Assembly (NCBI RefSeq): GCF_000276665.1
Contig: NW_004955474.1
Span: 11,648,843-11,712,842 of the forward strand
Direction: 5' to 3'
Length of the DNA: 64,000 nt
Source of the DNA: Chinchilla lanigera
Lineage: Eukaryota > Chordata > Mammalia > Rodentia > Chinchillidae
Of the stretch, positions 51,673 through 63,898 are shown piece after piece; position 1 is the first letter of the stretch, and every line of letters starts with the position of its first letter. The notes under the pieces were generated by a model. It was not told the origin of the DNA, searched no databases, and worked only from the letters and a program-made list of their open reading frames with translations. Position numbers and translations under genes: made by a program.

Positions 51673-52287
51673 TTGTGTTTTGAAATATTATCTGAGTCTT
51701 ACAGAGCAACCAAAATGAGGGTAGTACATGAACAGTAGAAAACATTTTTAAATCATAAGCGAAGACAGAGTGGAACTACTGCCCCTCCCATTAGATCTTC
51801 TTATCTAGACATTTGTGTTGTTTTGATCTGGGTACAAAAAATACATCTTAATACCCAATTTTCCACACAATAACAACCATTCAGCACTCCCCCTCAAATG
51901 AAAATGAAAGTTTGAGAGAGGAATGAAAGGATTTAAAGATAGTTTGCTGTATGTTTGGCCTAAAGTCCTTTCCAAACAGTTGTGGGTCCTCACAGACTGA
52001 CTACCAGTCAGGAAAGTGAGGCCCAGGGAACTTCAGAGGCTGTGTTTATCATATCCTTGAGTGGGGACTGGCGAGTCAGAGGTCCAATCCTATTAGACAC
52101 TGCAAATAATTCTCCAGTCTCCACCTTTCCTGCATGGAGCAGCATTCCAGCTGTTCACCCTGCTTGCTGGAACTTGACCTTGTCTCTTTCTGTGTAAGCC
52201 TTGTGTAGGTGGGTAGTAGTAACATCTATGGTTTGATTCTTACCCTTTTTCAAGGGAAATCATTTATGGGTCATTTTATAGTTTTGT

Positions 52288-52445
52288 CAATCTTTTTTTC
52301 CCCCTTGGGACAAGGTCTTGCTTTATAGGCTGCACTGGCCTTATAGGCCTGCACTGGCCCAGGCTGGTGTTGAACTCAAGGTGATTCTCCTGCCTCAGAC
52401 TCTCAAGTGCTGGGATTACAGGCATGCGCCACTACACCCGGGTTT
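52288..52445 (-). mobile_element. B1 SINE, antisense
   Basis: Reverse B1 with a local duplication of 'ctgcactggccttatagg'. Confidence 0.8.
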
Positions 52446-52540
52446 GTCAGCAGTTCATATGGTGAATAGGAAAGTCAAGAACAGGCCAAACACTTGTGAT
52501 AGGGAAGCAACAGAAATAACAGGTTGTTGTTGTTATTATA

Positions 52541-52568
52541 ATGATGATGATGATGATGATGATGATGA
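52541..52568. repeat. ATG triplet run
   Basis: About nine ATG (GAT) units; read as protein it gives a poly-Asp artefact. Confidence 0.95.
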
Positions 52569-53796
52569 TTGCCAATGATAGAAAATCCGCAAAATGGTTT
52601 GCATAGTGGCAATAGCCAATCTCAGCTTGTGAAGTTTATCCAAAGTGTACTTACTGGTGATCACTCTGAGAAATGCAAACACAAAAGGCAACAAAGGGCA
52701 ATTCTTTATGAATAATCCTTTAAAATGGTATTAGAGAATAACCCTTTATGAATAATTTTGAAGTTGAAGGGCCAGAAGACCCACAAAAGCAATGGTCACA
52801 GCTAACTCCCCTGCCCTCTTGCTTGATGACACTTGCAGTGGTAGTAGAATGTAGCAGACAGACTTAACTTGACAGAAATTTACCTCACCTCATTCCCCAC
52901 TGAAGCAACCAAAAGAAAACGCATATACATACCTGCAAATATACACCTGATTAGCTCTAAAGTCCTCGCCCTCCCCTTTGTAAATATTTGTGGGACACTT
53001 TCATTATGTCAGGCACTGAAATAGTTACTAGGGTTATAAAAACATAAACTCTTGGTCTCAAGGGATTGCAGGCAAAAGGAGGAGACAGAAGGGTGAACAA
53101 ACAGTGACAACCCAGGACGGAATGTCTGTGAAATACAAGGTGCATGCAGGGCGGGCTGGTGCCGTAAAGCAGAGACTGAGTCTCCTGGGGCGCGTGCTGT
53201 TGGAAGAAGGCTGTGCAGAGAGATGGTTCTGGGTCTGGAATCTGGCAAACAGAGGAGCAGAGGAGAAGCCATTTCCACTTAGAACTCTGGGCCAAATTTT
53301 AGGGAAAGGAGGATGAATCACCCTTGTGTTCTGTCAGCAGATGTTCCTTGAGTGGCTTCTATGTGCTAGAATCTTGTTTCTAAAAACACAGTTTCATGGG
53401 GGAGAAAAAGCATGTAAATAAATTGACTACAGCCCCTCATGATAAGTCTCATAATAGACAAGCACGCTTTCTCCTTCTGGGGCCCAGAAACTAGTAAGTC
53501 ACCTGGAAACTTTGAACCCTGAGAAGGTATAGGCAGAAACTGAAGAATGATTGTAGTTTTGACCTATGTAAAGCAATACTACCAATGGAGTGCTTTCCAC
53601 TGCTGAAGTAGGTATTTTAAATATTTACTGAATAAATAATAGTGTCAGTTTAGACACATCTTCTAAAAATGGTAAGACTTAAACTGCATGGTCTGTTTTT
53701 CTGTAGGACCAAAATGAAGACCTAGAATACATTTGGACAGGTGGTAGCATGACCTCTGGGAGCAGCCTTCTTAGCAGTCTTGTTCTTGCTTTTCAG

Positions 53797-53892
53797 GTGA
53801 CAAAGACTGAACGTCAGGTTATGAAGCCTCTGTATGACAGGTACCGGCTGGTCAAACAGATCTTGTCCCGGGTCAACACTGTTCCGATCATT
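53797..53892 (+). CDS. FAM13A: FAM13A exon 12 of window (second helix of module 2)
   Basis: A 96-bp exon, phase 0-0, acceptor ttttcag and donor gtgagt. It encodes [20 protein letters not shown] and then [12 protein letters not shown] (residues 473-504): a loop, then the second helix of module 2. It is highly conserved; I note Val-Asn-Thr-Val where the human protein has Ala-Asn-Thr-Ile. Confidence 0.97.
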
Positions 53893-55140
53893 GTGAGTGC
53901 TGTACCTTCCTGACCTTATCCTGCCTTTGCAGCTGAGCAATGTCTGTTTAGGCCCTCACTTCCTCTCAGACTGTAATAGCTGAGCCAGTCATTGATGTCC
54001 TTGGCCTACACGTTCAAAACATGAAGACTCTTGTCAGCAACTTCTGAGGGCTGTGCCAGAATGAGCCAAAAATGAGCCAGTCTCAAGCCAGTAGGGGTCC
54101 CCCTTTTTAGGAGACAGACCTGATATGTGCCCTGGCCCTTTCCTGGGCAACAGAGCACAGGGGGACAAGAGCTATGCCTTGTGCCACATCTTCTCCGCAG
54201 AGGGCCTCGATGGTCCCAAAGGCCCCCTGTTGACAGTCTCCCCACCCATGACAGGGAGAGCTCCCTTGGGAGTCAGATCCAGGGAGAATCTTCTAGAAAG
54301 TCACAGAGAGAGATTGCTCTTCTTGGTGGCTGCAGGGAATGTAGAGAGTGGAAAGAAAGGGAGAGAGGCTAATGGCTGAGGTGCTTCCTGGCCGCCACTC
54401 TTGTACTCAGCTGCTTCAGGGCCCTGATCCTGCTCTTATCAGGAGTAGGGACAGCAGCTTGCCTGCAGCATGGGCACCTTTGGGCAGTGTCTGCAGCAGG
54501 CTGCCCAGCCCATCTGTGCCAGAGCACTTCCTGCTTCAGTGCCCTCCTCCCAACAGCTCGCTCTGATGTCGCTATTGAGACGCATCCACCTACGGTCCAG
54601 CCCTTCCTTAAATCCCCTTGTTTACTCCCATTTAAGTTCCCTTTAGCAGTGTACTAGTTTTTAATGAATGAGAGGAGCCAGAAAGCTACTGTTCTACAAA
54701 TTCCTGTAGGATAAATTAAAGTAATGAGAGATTCGATCTAAAGAATCACTTCTTTCTCCAGTTAGGAACCCTTGGGTCCCTAAATATGGTGATGAATAAC
54801 AGAGAAGCTAGATGACCTCGGGTGGCTTTGTGAGCTCAGCCTGCTTTCTTAGGGTCCTCACAGTCACTGCCTGGAGGGGAGAAAGTGGGAGGCCGTTTCT
54901 CCCTGGGGTTTTCGTGACTGTGCGCTCAACACGGACCAGTGCTGTTACTGCTCCTGGTGATCTGTGTGGACTCAGGGGGGGAAGCAGCAGCTTGAAAAAG
55001 AACTTCAGTTGCCGTAGGTTTTCCTAGGAGCCTCTTAAAGCCAGACAGTTAAGAGACAGTGATAAATACTGGGGTGGGCAGAAGAGGCCAGGGGACGAGA
55101 GGAGGTGCCCAGTGTAACCTGCTGTTAACACCTGTCACAG
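53893..55140 (+). other. intron 12 of window
   Basis: A 1.25-kb intron of unique, moderately GC-rich sequence with no recognised repeat; acceptor ctgtcacag. Confidence 0.85.
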
Positions 55141-55224
55141 GGGTCCCCCTCCAGCAAGCGGAGAAGCCCTTTGCTGCAGCCAATTATCGAAGGTGAAACT
55201 GCTTCCTTCTTCAAGGAGATAAAG
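55141..55224 (+). CDS. FAM13A: FAM13A exon 13 of window (LxxIxE motif)
   Basis: An 84-bp exon, phase 0-0, acceptor gtcacag and donor gtgaag (A at +5, somewhat weak). It encodes [19 protein letters not shown] and on to FFKEIK (residues 505-532). SSKRRSP combines a basic patch with a proline-directed Ser. LQPIIE at 516-521 fits the LxxIxE docking motif for PP2A-B56. Exons 11-13 are all phase 0-0, so any of them could be skipped in frame. Confidence 0.96.
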
Positions 55225-55594
55225 GTGAAGAGCCCCGCAACCCCTGCTGAATCCCATCCCTGCCTCCCGCCCGTGGGAAGGGTGTGCCTGTGCCCTTAGC
55301 TGATGTTTATTTGCACATACCACCTCAGAGTGAGCCCCTTTATTAGAGGCTCCCTGATTTCTTTAGTTGCTCTCTCCCCTCTTTATGTATTGTTGTTTTT
55401 GTTTTGACTTTGCCTTCAGGAATTATTTTGTTTTCCATGCTGCTTTTTTGTTTTGCTTGTTTTCCCTATTTGGGGAATGATTTCCTGTACTCCAAAATGT
55501 TAAATTAACTCTTTGGAACAAAACACTTTTTTTTTTTTTTAATTCATACACTGAATGTATAGAAAAACCAGAATTAACAAAAGCAATACATATA

Positions 55595-55781
55595 CAGTGG
55601 TGCCTCAGTTCACAAACTTAATTTGTTCTCTGGTTTTGGAAAAGATGGCCACAGTCACGTTTGTGTGGGGAAGATGGCCATGGTCCTGCTGCTCACTCCA
55701 TGCAGAGTTTGCGAACAAAAACAAACTTTTGCCTGACATTCTGTGTGTAAACAGAAGTGTTTGTGAACCAAGGTGCCACCG
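55595..55781. mobile_element. mariner-type MITE
   Basis: A 187-bp element bounded by TA on both sides (55593-55594 and 55782-55783). The left end CAGTGGTGCCTCAGTTCACA and the reverse of the right end (CGGTGGCACCTTGGTTCACA) are imperfect inverted repeats. No coding capacity. Confidence 0.7.
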
Positions 55782-56585
55782 TAACACAAATCCCAAATGA
55801 TGCTTTTATAGTGAACAACTGTGTTGTCTTTGGTTGCTTTGCCGGTATAGTTTAACCCACTCCTTTCCCCCAGTGTGTTTATTCTTCGGCATCAATTTTA
55901 TACTCTTCTCCATTGTGGACGTGGTGCTGGGGTGGGCAATCACAAGAGCGTGTGTCTGGGTTTCTCCAGTGGTAGTTAGGGATTCTGCGCCCCTGCCCCA
56001 TCTGCACTGCTGGCATCGCTGGGCCGCGAGGCACAATCTGCCCAGGACCAGGGACCCTCTGTGGGGCTCACGCTGCCTCTTCGAGGACCGGCCTTTTTCA
56101 CATTCCGTTTCTAGATACCTGCACAAACTGCACTGCTGTAAAGGGACTTAAGTGCCTTCTAGAGCGTTCTAGAAATGAAAGATCAAAGGCAATTATTTTC
56201 TAAAAATGATGTTTATTTTTAGCAGTGGTTTAGGTCCATAGAGGGAATTAATCCCAAAGCAAAAGTGAGTTTTAAGAGTTTTACCTATCATATTTCTGGG
56301 ACAGTTCAAAGCCTGGGGAGTGGGAACTGTAGTTAGGAATGATGCTTTCAGAATCATCTTTCCTACTGAGGGATACCAACTGAGAACTTTCTCTGGAGCT
56401 CAGGATAAGGTACCATAAGCTACCAGTTCTTCTATTCCTACCTCTTAGAGATAGCTTTAAGATATTAGGCAATGATTCTGCTCACCATTCATACTATTTT
56501 AAACAGAACTTGTTTTATGAAATTGTTCTAAAACATGGATTGGAAAATCTGAGCCATTGTGTCTTTAAAAAGTGGAGCTGTTGTG

Positions 56586-56770
56586 TGCCTGGTGGAGTAG
56601 CACACACCTGTAGACCTAGCACTCACTCTGGGAGGCTGATCCAAGAGCATTGCAAATTTCAGTTCAGCCTGGCCAATCTAGTGAGACTGTGTCTTTAAAA
56701 ATTTTAAAAAGGGGCTAGAGATGTAGCTCTGTGCAAAGGCCCTGAGTTCATTTCCCAGTACCAAAAAACA
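56586..56770 (+). mobile_element. B1-ID dimer
   Basis: B1, linker tttaaaaattttaaaaagg, then shortened ID (gtagctctgtgcaaaggccc). Confidence 0.8.
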
Positions 56771-56778
56771 AAAACTAT

Positions 56779-56871
56779 TGTGACCAGGAATGTAGCTCGG
56801 TGCTTGCCTAGCATGCATGAGGCCTTAGGTTCTATACCCAGTGCACGAACACATACACACACACACACACA
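56779..56871 (+). mobile_element. ID-like SINE with CA run
   Basis: aggaatgtagctcggtgcttg and gcatgcatgaggcc; the tail is a CA run (56851-56870). Confidence 0.7.
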
Positions 56872-57467
56872 AACCCAGGCAATTTTCTTAATAAGCCTTT
56901 ATGTTGATGAAGAAATTTTGGCAAATAACATAAGAATTAAAATACCGCAGCTGAAAAAATGAATATCCTGATGGTACTCTTTTTATAAGAGGTCATTCTT
57001 CCTATTTTTAGCCTTTTGTTTTTTTGTTTGTTTTTTTTTTTACGAGAATATTTTGGCCCTGGCTTATTGTCTGTTGGCACACATTATGGTCAAAATTTCA
57101 GATAATTTTGCAATGATTACACTGCTTTTGTAAATAACACTGTTCTCTGGTTCTTTTTGTTCCAACTGGCCAAGCTTCTTACCCTGTATTTGTACTTTAT
57201 TAATTCCTGGCAATGGGATACAATTTAAAATTTGGTGACCCTACAGTGAAGAAAGATGTATCTAAGAAGTTTCATTACAACCCACCCCTGTTTTTAATCA
57301 CTCATGGGAAGAAGTAGCTGGGTAAGAAATAGAGCCAGTGCACATTCTGAAGCCCTAGATTGTCAGGCCAAAGAAACCTAGTCAGCGAACCTCAGTTAAT
57401 TCTTTTTTGTTTGTTTGCTGCTTCTATTTAATTTTTTTTCAGTTAATTCTTATAAAACTATATAGGT

Positions 57468-57547
57468 GGCCGGGGATATAGCTCAGCGGCACAAGCGCCT
57501 GCCTGGCAAGCACAAGGTCCTGAGTTCGATTCCTGGTACCAAAAACA

Positions 57548-57590
<43 letters not shown>
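57468..57590 (+). mobile_element. young ID SINE with AAAT tail
   Basis: Complete ID core; tail expanded to about eleven AAAT units. ATAAAACTA occurs on both sides but not flush, so the target-site duplication is uncertain. Confidence 0.85.
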
Positions 57591-57591
<1 letters not shown>

Positions 57592-57941
57592 AAAACTAAA
57601 AAATAAAACCATATGGGAATTGTTATTCCTCCTACCAAAAAACCCCCCAAATTATTCATTTAAAAGGTCAGGTTTGGACTGTAAATGTTACAGTGTTTTT
57701 CTGACGACGTGTAGATTGCCGAGGCATTTCCTTCTCTGGACCGAGCAATAGGACTGAAGGCGCAGCCGAGAGAATCGGGAAAAGCCCCCCGAGTTTTGGC
57801 CTTTGTAAGGGCGCTTGTATTCCAGGTCTGAGCAGGCACAGAAGCAGCTCTGGGGGACGCGGATGACTAGGTAACTCAGTCCCTCCCAGTGAGAGTGCGT
57901 GCAGCGGGGGGACAGGTGCTCACCGCGCTGTGTGTCTCCAG

Positions 57942-58138
57942 GAGGAAGAGGAGGGCTCGGAAGACGACAGCCACGCGAAGCCGGACTTCACAGTCACCCT
58001 GGAAACAGACTTCAGTGCACGCTGCTTCCTGGACCAATTCGAAGATGATGCTGATGGGTTTATTTCCCCAATGGATGACAAAATACCATCAAAATGCAGC
58101 CAGGACACCGGGCTTTCAAATCTCCACGCCGCCTCAAT
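57942..58138 (+). CDS. FAM13A: FAM13A exon 14 of window (acidic, EF-hand-like loop)
   Basis: A 197-bp exon, acceptor tctccag and donor gtaggt. It encodes residues 533-597 plus two bases of Ile598. It opens with EEEEGSEDDS, an acidic tract, then DFTVTLETDFSARCFLDQF, then EDDADGFISPMD at 566-577, which lines up with a single EF-hand calcium loop (acidic at 1, 3, 5, Gly 6, Ile 8, Asp 12). The rest is polar. The codons here use more CpG than in the upstream exons. Confidence 0.96.
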
Positions 58139-58682
<544 letters not shown>

Positions 58683-58767
58683 TAGTGTGCGTCCCCCTCC
58701 CTCCTCCCCGCCCTCAGCCCTGGCTCCGCCCTGTGCTTGGCTCCTGGAGCGCAGCCCTAGCTCCTTC

Positions 58768-58791
58768 GCATCCGCATCCGCATCCGCATCC
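58768..58791. repeat. CATCCG hexamer run
   Basis: Four GCATCC units in the CpG-rich sequence after exon 15. Confidence 0.9.
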
Positions 58792-59055
58792 ACCCGGGGC
58801 TGGGCCTGGGGTTTGTGCCCAGGCACTCAGACTCTGGCAAGACAGACGATGAGATTTGCTTCTTGGCTGATGTCCAAGACCAGGGCAGATTCAGCTAGCA
58901 CTTATAAAACTAACCTGTCACATCCAATTCTCATCTAAAACAGGCAGCCTGCCTCAGAATTTCAAGTTGAAAGCATTTTTTTAACGAAACCAGAAGGATT
59001 TTAGCCAATTGTCCCTCAGAGGACACCTAGAACATACAAAGAATTGAAAAATTAT

Positions 59056-59129
59056 GGGGACCGGGGATATAGCTCAGCTACGCAAGCGCCTGCCTGGCAA
59101 GCGCAAGGTCCTGAGTTCCATTCTTGGCA

Positions 59130-59160
<31 letters not shown>
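59056..59160 (+). mobile_element. young ID SINE with 30-base A tail
   Basis: Complete ID with an unbroken run of 30 A, directly followed by an L1 3' end. No 3' target-site duplication is seen at the A tail. Confidence 0.9.
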
Positions 59161-59162
<2 letters not shown>

Positions 59163-60115
59163 TCCGCCCCCGCACCCCCCCCCATCCAAAGACCCAATCC
59201 ATAAATGGGCATCTGAGATGAATACACACTTCTCAGATGAAGGGATACAAATAGCAAATAAATATATGAAAAAATGTTCAACATCATTAGTCATTCGAGA
59301 AATGCAAATTAAAACAACACTGAGATTCCATCTCACCCCAAAAAGAATAGCTATTATTAAGAAATCGACCAATAACAAATGCTGGAGAGACTGTGGGGAA
59401 AAAGGAACCCTTCTTCGCTGCTGGTGGGAGTGTAGACTGGTGCAATCACTGTGGAAATCATTGTGAAGATTCCTCAAAAAGCTAGAATAAGAGGTCCCAT
59501 TCCACCCAGCTATTCCCCATCTGGGTATCTTCCCAGAAGAATTAAAAACATCATACCATATGTGCACCCATGTTTATTGCAGCACAATTTGTCATAGCTA
59601 AACTTTGGAAACAACCCAAATGCCCATCAGCTGAGGAAGGAATTAAAAAGCTGTGGTCTTTTTATACAATGGAATATTACTCAGCTATAAAAAAAGATAA
59701 ATTTGAGGCTTTTTTAGGTAAATGGATACAACTTGAGACTATACTCATAAGTGGAATAAATCAGACCCACATGTGTAAACATTGTATTGTCTCCCTTGTG
59801 TGAGAAACTGAAAAAGTAAATAAGGTCTAAAATGTACAATAGATATTGTGAAATGGGATGAAATTGTTCTAAAGGAAAAAGGAACTAGGATGGGTGAAAG
59901 GGGAAAGACAGTAAAGGGAAAAATGCAAGTCAGTTATACTATTAGTGTCCCTTAGATCATTAAAAAGGAAGGTTTGTGCTAATATAGGTCGGAGAAATTT
60001 TTATGCTCATATTTTGTACTCTGAGCAACTACTTTAAAGATAACATATAATGCAGTAACTGTTATTATTCTCCTATTTTGTAATGAAATTTTGTTTTATC
60101 TTTTTATATTAAAAA
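59161..60115 (+). mobile_element. L1 3' end, 5'-truncated, broken ORF2 remnant
   Basis: Translated pieces ([49 protein letters not shown]) match the C terminus of L1 ORF2p. The reading frame is broken by a stop near 59464, and 3'UTR sequence runs to an A-rich end. Not functional. Confidence 0.9.
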
Positions 60116-60181
60116 AACGGTGAAATAAGGGAAAGGAGGCTTTAAATCATCACTGATTTTTCAGCTTGTTTTAAAAATAAA

Positions 60182-60275
60182 AACCAGAGATGTGACTCAG
60201 TGGCAGAGTATTTGCCTAACATGCACAAGGCCCTAGGTTCGGTCCTCATTACCGCAAATAGACAAAAAAAAGATG
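60182..60275 (+). mobile_element. ID SINE, older subtype
   Basis: ccagagatgtgactcagtgg ... aacatgcacaaggccctagg, A-rich tail. Confidence 0.8.
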
Positions 60276-61614
60276 ATAGTTGTCCAGGCTGAATGAAAAA
60301 ACTATAGACATAGTCTGCAAAGAAGTCGTCTCACGTTTCCAAGGGACTGCACCAGGGTCTCGCTCAGTCACAGCAGGAGCTGGGGGTAGATGTACTTGTC
60401 CCGCCTTGGAGTAGGGATTTGTCATTTTAAGCTGGCCTTGTGCTAGTCCAAATCAGAGCATCCCAAAGCTTAGGGAATAAAAGCACCCTAAAAACTGACT
60501 TTGGGGTTTAAAATGTGTTGGATTCCATTTAGTTCAACTGCTGTGTGAATCTGTTTTTAGTATCTCTGATCTGGCTCTGCTCTGCAATGACTTTCAAGAT
60601 TTCTACATTTTACACCTGAATGTTTGCTTTTCCTTTTCCATATGTTGCAAGGTATTTAGAGAATACAGATAAGCCTGTTAGAGTGTCCCCCAAAGTATAA
60701 ATGTTGGAATTAACTTCATTGTCAAAAATCTTTGACCAGAGGGACCAACAGTGTCCATTCACTCCGAGGCGAGCGCGGCCCTCCCCAAGGTGCTCGGTGA
60801 CAGAGGCTGATGCTGATTCCCAGGCCTGGTCCTTGCCCTCAGCGGAGGGCCCTCTAGAATCCTTTCCTAGAAGACAGAGCGCGAGTAAAATGAGTTTAAT
60901 TTTAGTTTGTTAAGCAAATTAAACTCCATGCTACCGCCCCCTGCTCACACGTGCTCTATAACACGAAAGGGAAGCCCTGGTGCCAGTGCTGGCCTGCGCG
61001 TCTCCCGGGGGCAGGCGCCCAGCCACCCTCTCCAGTGTCATCACGTGTGCAGTATGACTGTGACACCTTCACACCTGGCTGGTGTTGGGTGGGTACAAAT
61101 GACTCAGTACAGTGCTTGACCCATGGTAAGCCCTAAATACATGTGTATATAAAAATTCATATGTAAAATTGCACATTTACCTGAAGACTTATGAGTATGA
61201 GATACAACTGCTGAATTCCAAGACCATTTTAGAACTAGGAATATCGCCTACCTGTTCTTGAAAAGCCTGTCAGCTGAGGCTGTACCAGTTGCTATTTAGA
61301 AACTTAATGGTTCATTAGGCAAAATATATAAAAATGAAAATCTTTAAGTAGAAATAAAGGATTTGTTAATAGAACTCAGCATGAAATCATACTTTTAAGA
61401 GAGAATTTCTGCATTGCTTAGTCCTTCTAAAAGATGCTAGGTTAACTCTAGAAAAACTCAGGACTATGGTGCCGTCAGGGGAAAACTGTCTCTCACCAAT
61501 TATCTAACTCCAGCCCCATCTTGATGCCAGGAGACATTTGTCCGTACTGATTGTACAGGTTGATAAACTGCAGCTTCCGCATGATGACTTTGCCTGGGGC
61601 ACAGTATCGTCTAG

Positions 61615-61788
<174 letters not shown>

Positions 61789-62005
61789 GGGCGGCCTGGC
61801 CTGGCCGGCCCAGGGGCTGCTGGGTGCACGGCAGGTTTACTGCTCTCCGGTGGAGCTCTGGAAGGCAGCCTCCTGGAGCCGGAAACGCAGGGCAAGCAGC
61901 CCTTCTGCCTCCAGGCCTGTTTCCAGCTCCTGCCTCGGGAACTGTCTCTCGAGGAAGACGAATGTGACCTGCCTGAAGAATTTCATAATGGGGAAGCCAA
62001 GCCGG

Positions 62006-62007
<2 letters not shown>

Positions 62008-62054
<47 letters not shown>
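62008..62054. repeat. CA run in the 3'UTR
   Basis: 47 bases of alternating A and C about 220 bp after the stop codon. Confidence 0.97.
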
Positions 62055-62056
<2 letters not shown>

Positions 62057-63196
62057 AGTTACTAACACTGCAGCGATGAGTCACTACAGTAGATACAGCC
62101 GAGTTCTTCCCTGGATAACTGCGAGGCCACCTCGGTCTAACTGTGATGAGAACAAGCTCAGGACCTTCCTCTGCAGAGCGAGCTTACGAGGGAGGGCCGT
62201 GCTCTCCCTCAGCCCAGTTGTGACCATGCATTGGAGCCCTACTTGCTGCTGCTTTGGCCATTCTAGTGTCCCTTCCACAGAGCTGCGCTTTCCCCGCTCG
62301 TCTGCACAGATTTCCCCTCCAGCTCTTGGGGAGATGGAAGCTACTGCCGCCCACAGTGGCCGTATGGCCGCTCCTCAGGACTTCCTGAGCTGACAGAGCC
62401 CTTCAGCCCCTGATGAGGACCTGGTCACCCTCAGAGGACAGAGGGATTGCAGCTGCAGCCGCATGAATGCTGATGTAAAAGCAGGGAACGTGAAGCCTGG
62501 CGAGTGTTTACTGAGTTGCTGCCCTCAATACTCTCCCGTTTCATAGCCAACACTAACTGAGGACCGCATGCCTATGTAGCCTGTTTGGTTGTGGCCCTAG
62601 CCAAACATCAAGGGTCCTGCTTAATTCTAAGCCTAACTGCTGAGGATAACAGGAGAGGAAGCCTGTGTCTCCTGAATACTTACCAGATTTTAATTTTTTT
62701 AAGAAAGCAAATCTGCACTAAAATGCAGTTAACTGTAGCCCTGAGCGCTACAAGCAGAATCTTGTAGCTCAAGGCAGAATCTAAGTCAAACTACTTTCAA
62801 GATCATGTATAGAAAAAAAAAAAATAATGGTATGTGGCCAAATTTGATTCTAATGTTTTCAGACTGTTATAAAGCTGTCTATATTAGACATTTTGGAGGG
62901 ACCAGGGAATTTAAGACACCGAGTCATTCATCTCTTCAGTGTGCTTGACATCACCTTATGATTTGTTCTTCACCTTCTGTGTCTGCCTGTGTTTGTGGGG
63001 TGCAGCCCAGCACGGCTGGTGACAAGACAGTGTCCAGCAGGCTGTGTCTTGAAGGCGGTGCTGTGTGATGGTCAGGACAACAGGGATGTCCTCCTGTTTG
63101 GAGAATTCCCTTCTTAAAGGGTACAATTTTGTTTTAAAAGGAAGAGAACGTAAAAGCATCCTGACTGGTTTTCAGTTGTAAAAATGGGTCTCGAAG

Positions 63197-63275
63197 GCCA
63201 GGGATGTAGCTCAGTGACTCTGCGCCTGCCTGGCAGGTGCAAGGTCCTGAGTTCAGTTCCTGGTTCCCCGCCCCG
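63197..63275 (+). mobile_element. ID SINE in the 3'UTR, sense orientation
   Basis: ccagggatgtagctcagtgac ... ctggcaggtgcaaggtcctg; it would be part of the mature mRNA. Confidence 0.85.
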
Positions 63276-63562
63276 CAAGTGGGTCTTGAGAAACACGTGG
63301 CAGACTGGATATAGTGCAGCACCACTGTGGACTCACGGCAGCAGCTCCGTCAGGTGGAAGCTGCTCAGGTGGAGCATGGGGAAATGAATGCTTTTATGTT
63401 TGCTCTTAATCACGTAGAAGCATGAGCTGTGTGTTAAAAGTGCCCTGGTTTTAATCCACACACTTAAAGGCGGTACCTACAAATTTAAATGTACGTGAAA
63501 ATATAGTTTGATATTCTTTGCTCTGTTTACATTGCAGATTGCTATAATTTCAAGGAGTTATA

Positions 63563-63568
63563 AATAAA
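63563..63568 (+). terminator. proximal poly(A) signal AATAAA
   Basis: Canonical hexamer in the 3'UTR, about 330 bp before the distal one; it could give a shorter mRNA. Confidence 0.55.
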
Positions 63569-63892
63569 ATGATGCACTTTAGGTTGTTTTCTATTTTTGA
63601 AATCTGAACATGAATCATGCACATGACCAAAAATTGTATTTTTTAAAAGAAATACATGTCTAGTCTGTCCTTTTTAAGTACCTGTTCTCTTTAAGAAGCT
63701 ATGATATAAATCATTACCAGTTAACTTTTAAAGCACATCTGTTTAAGAGTGTTGTTTTGAAATACTATAGAATTTTTTGTAAAGCTGCATATAGGTGAGA
63801 AGCTACTAGATGTTTTGAAATCTGTTGCTTCTGCCAAAGATAAATTAATGAGAAGATACATTCAGGAATCCCCTTTCAAATTTGTATGATTC

Positions 63893-63898
63893 AATAAA
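63893..63898 (+). terminator. distal poly(A) signal AATAAA
   Basis: Canonical hexamer followed after about 28 bp by a GT-rich stretch, the usual arrangement for cleavage. Probably the main end of the mRNA. Confidence 0.7.

Larger units (their letters stand above)
47818..53796 (+). other. intron 11 of window
   Basis: About 6 kb. It holds two young IDs with target-site duplications (48617, 49096), two antisense IDs (51194, 51594), an antisense B1 (52288) and an ATG triplet run. 49210-51180 shows no recognised feature. Part of 52985-53340 looks like an old L2-type repeat but I cannot place it firmly. Confidence 0.8.
55225..57941 (+). other. intron 13 of window
   Basis: About 2.7 kb. It contains a mariner-type MITE (55595), a B1-ID dimer (56586), an ID with a CA run (56779) and an ID with an AAAT run (57468). 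The last 250 bp before exon 14 become CpG-rich. Acceptor tgtctccag. Confidence 0.8.

Noticed and set aside
59052..59567. 171-codon open frame on the minus strand
   Set aside because: It is antisense to the ID, the A run (read as poly-Phe) and the L1 remnant.
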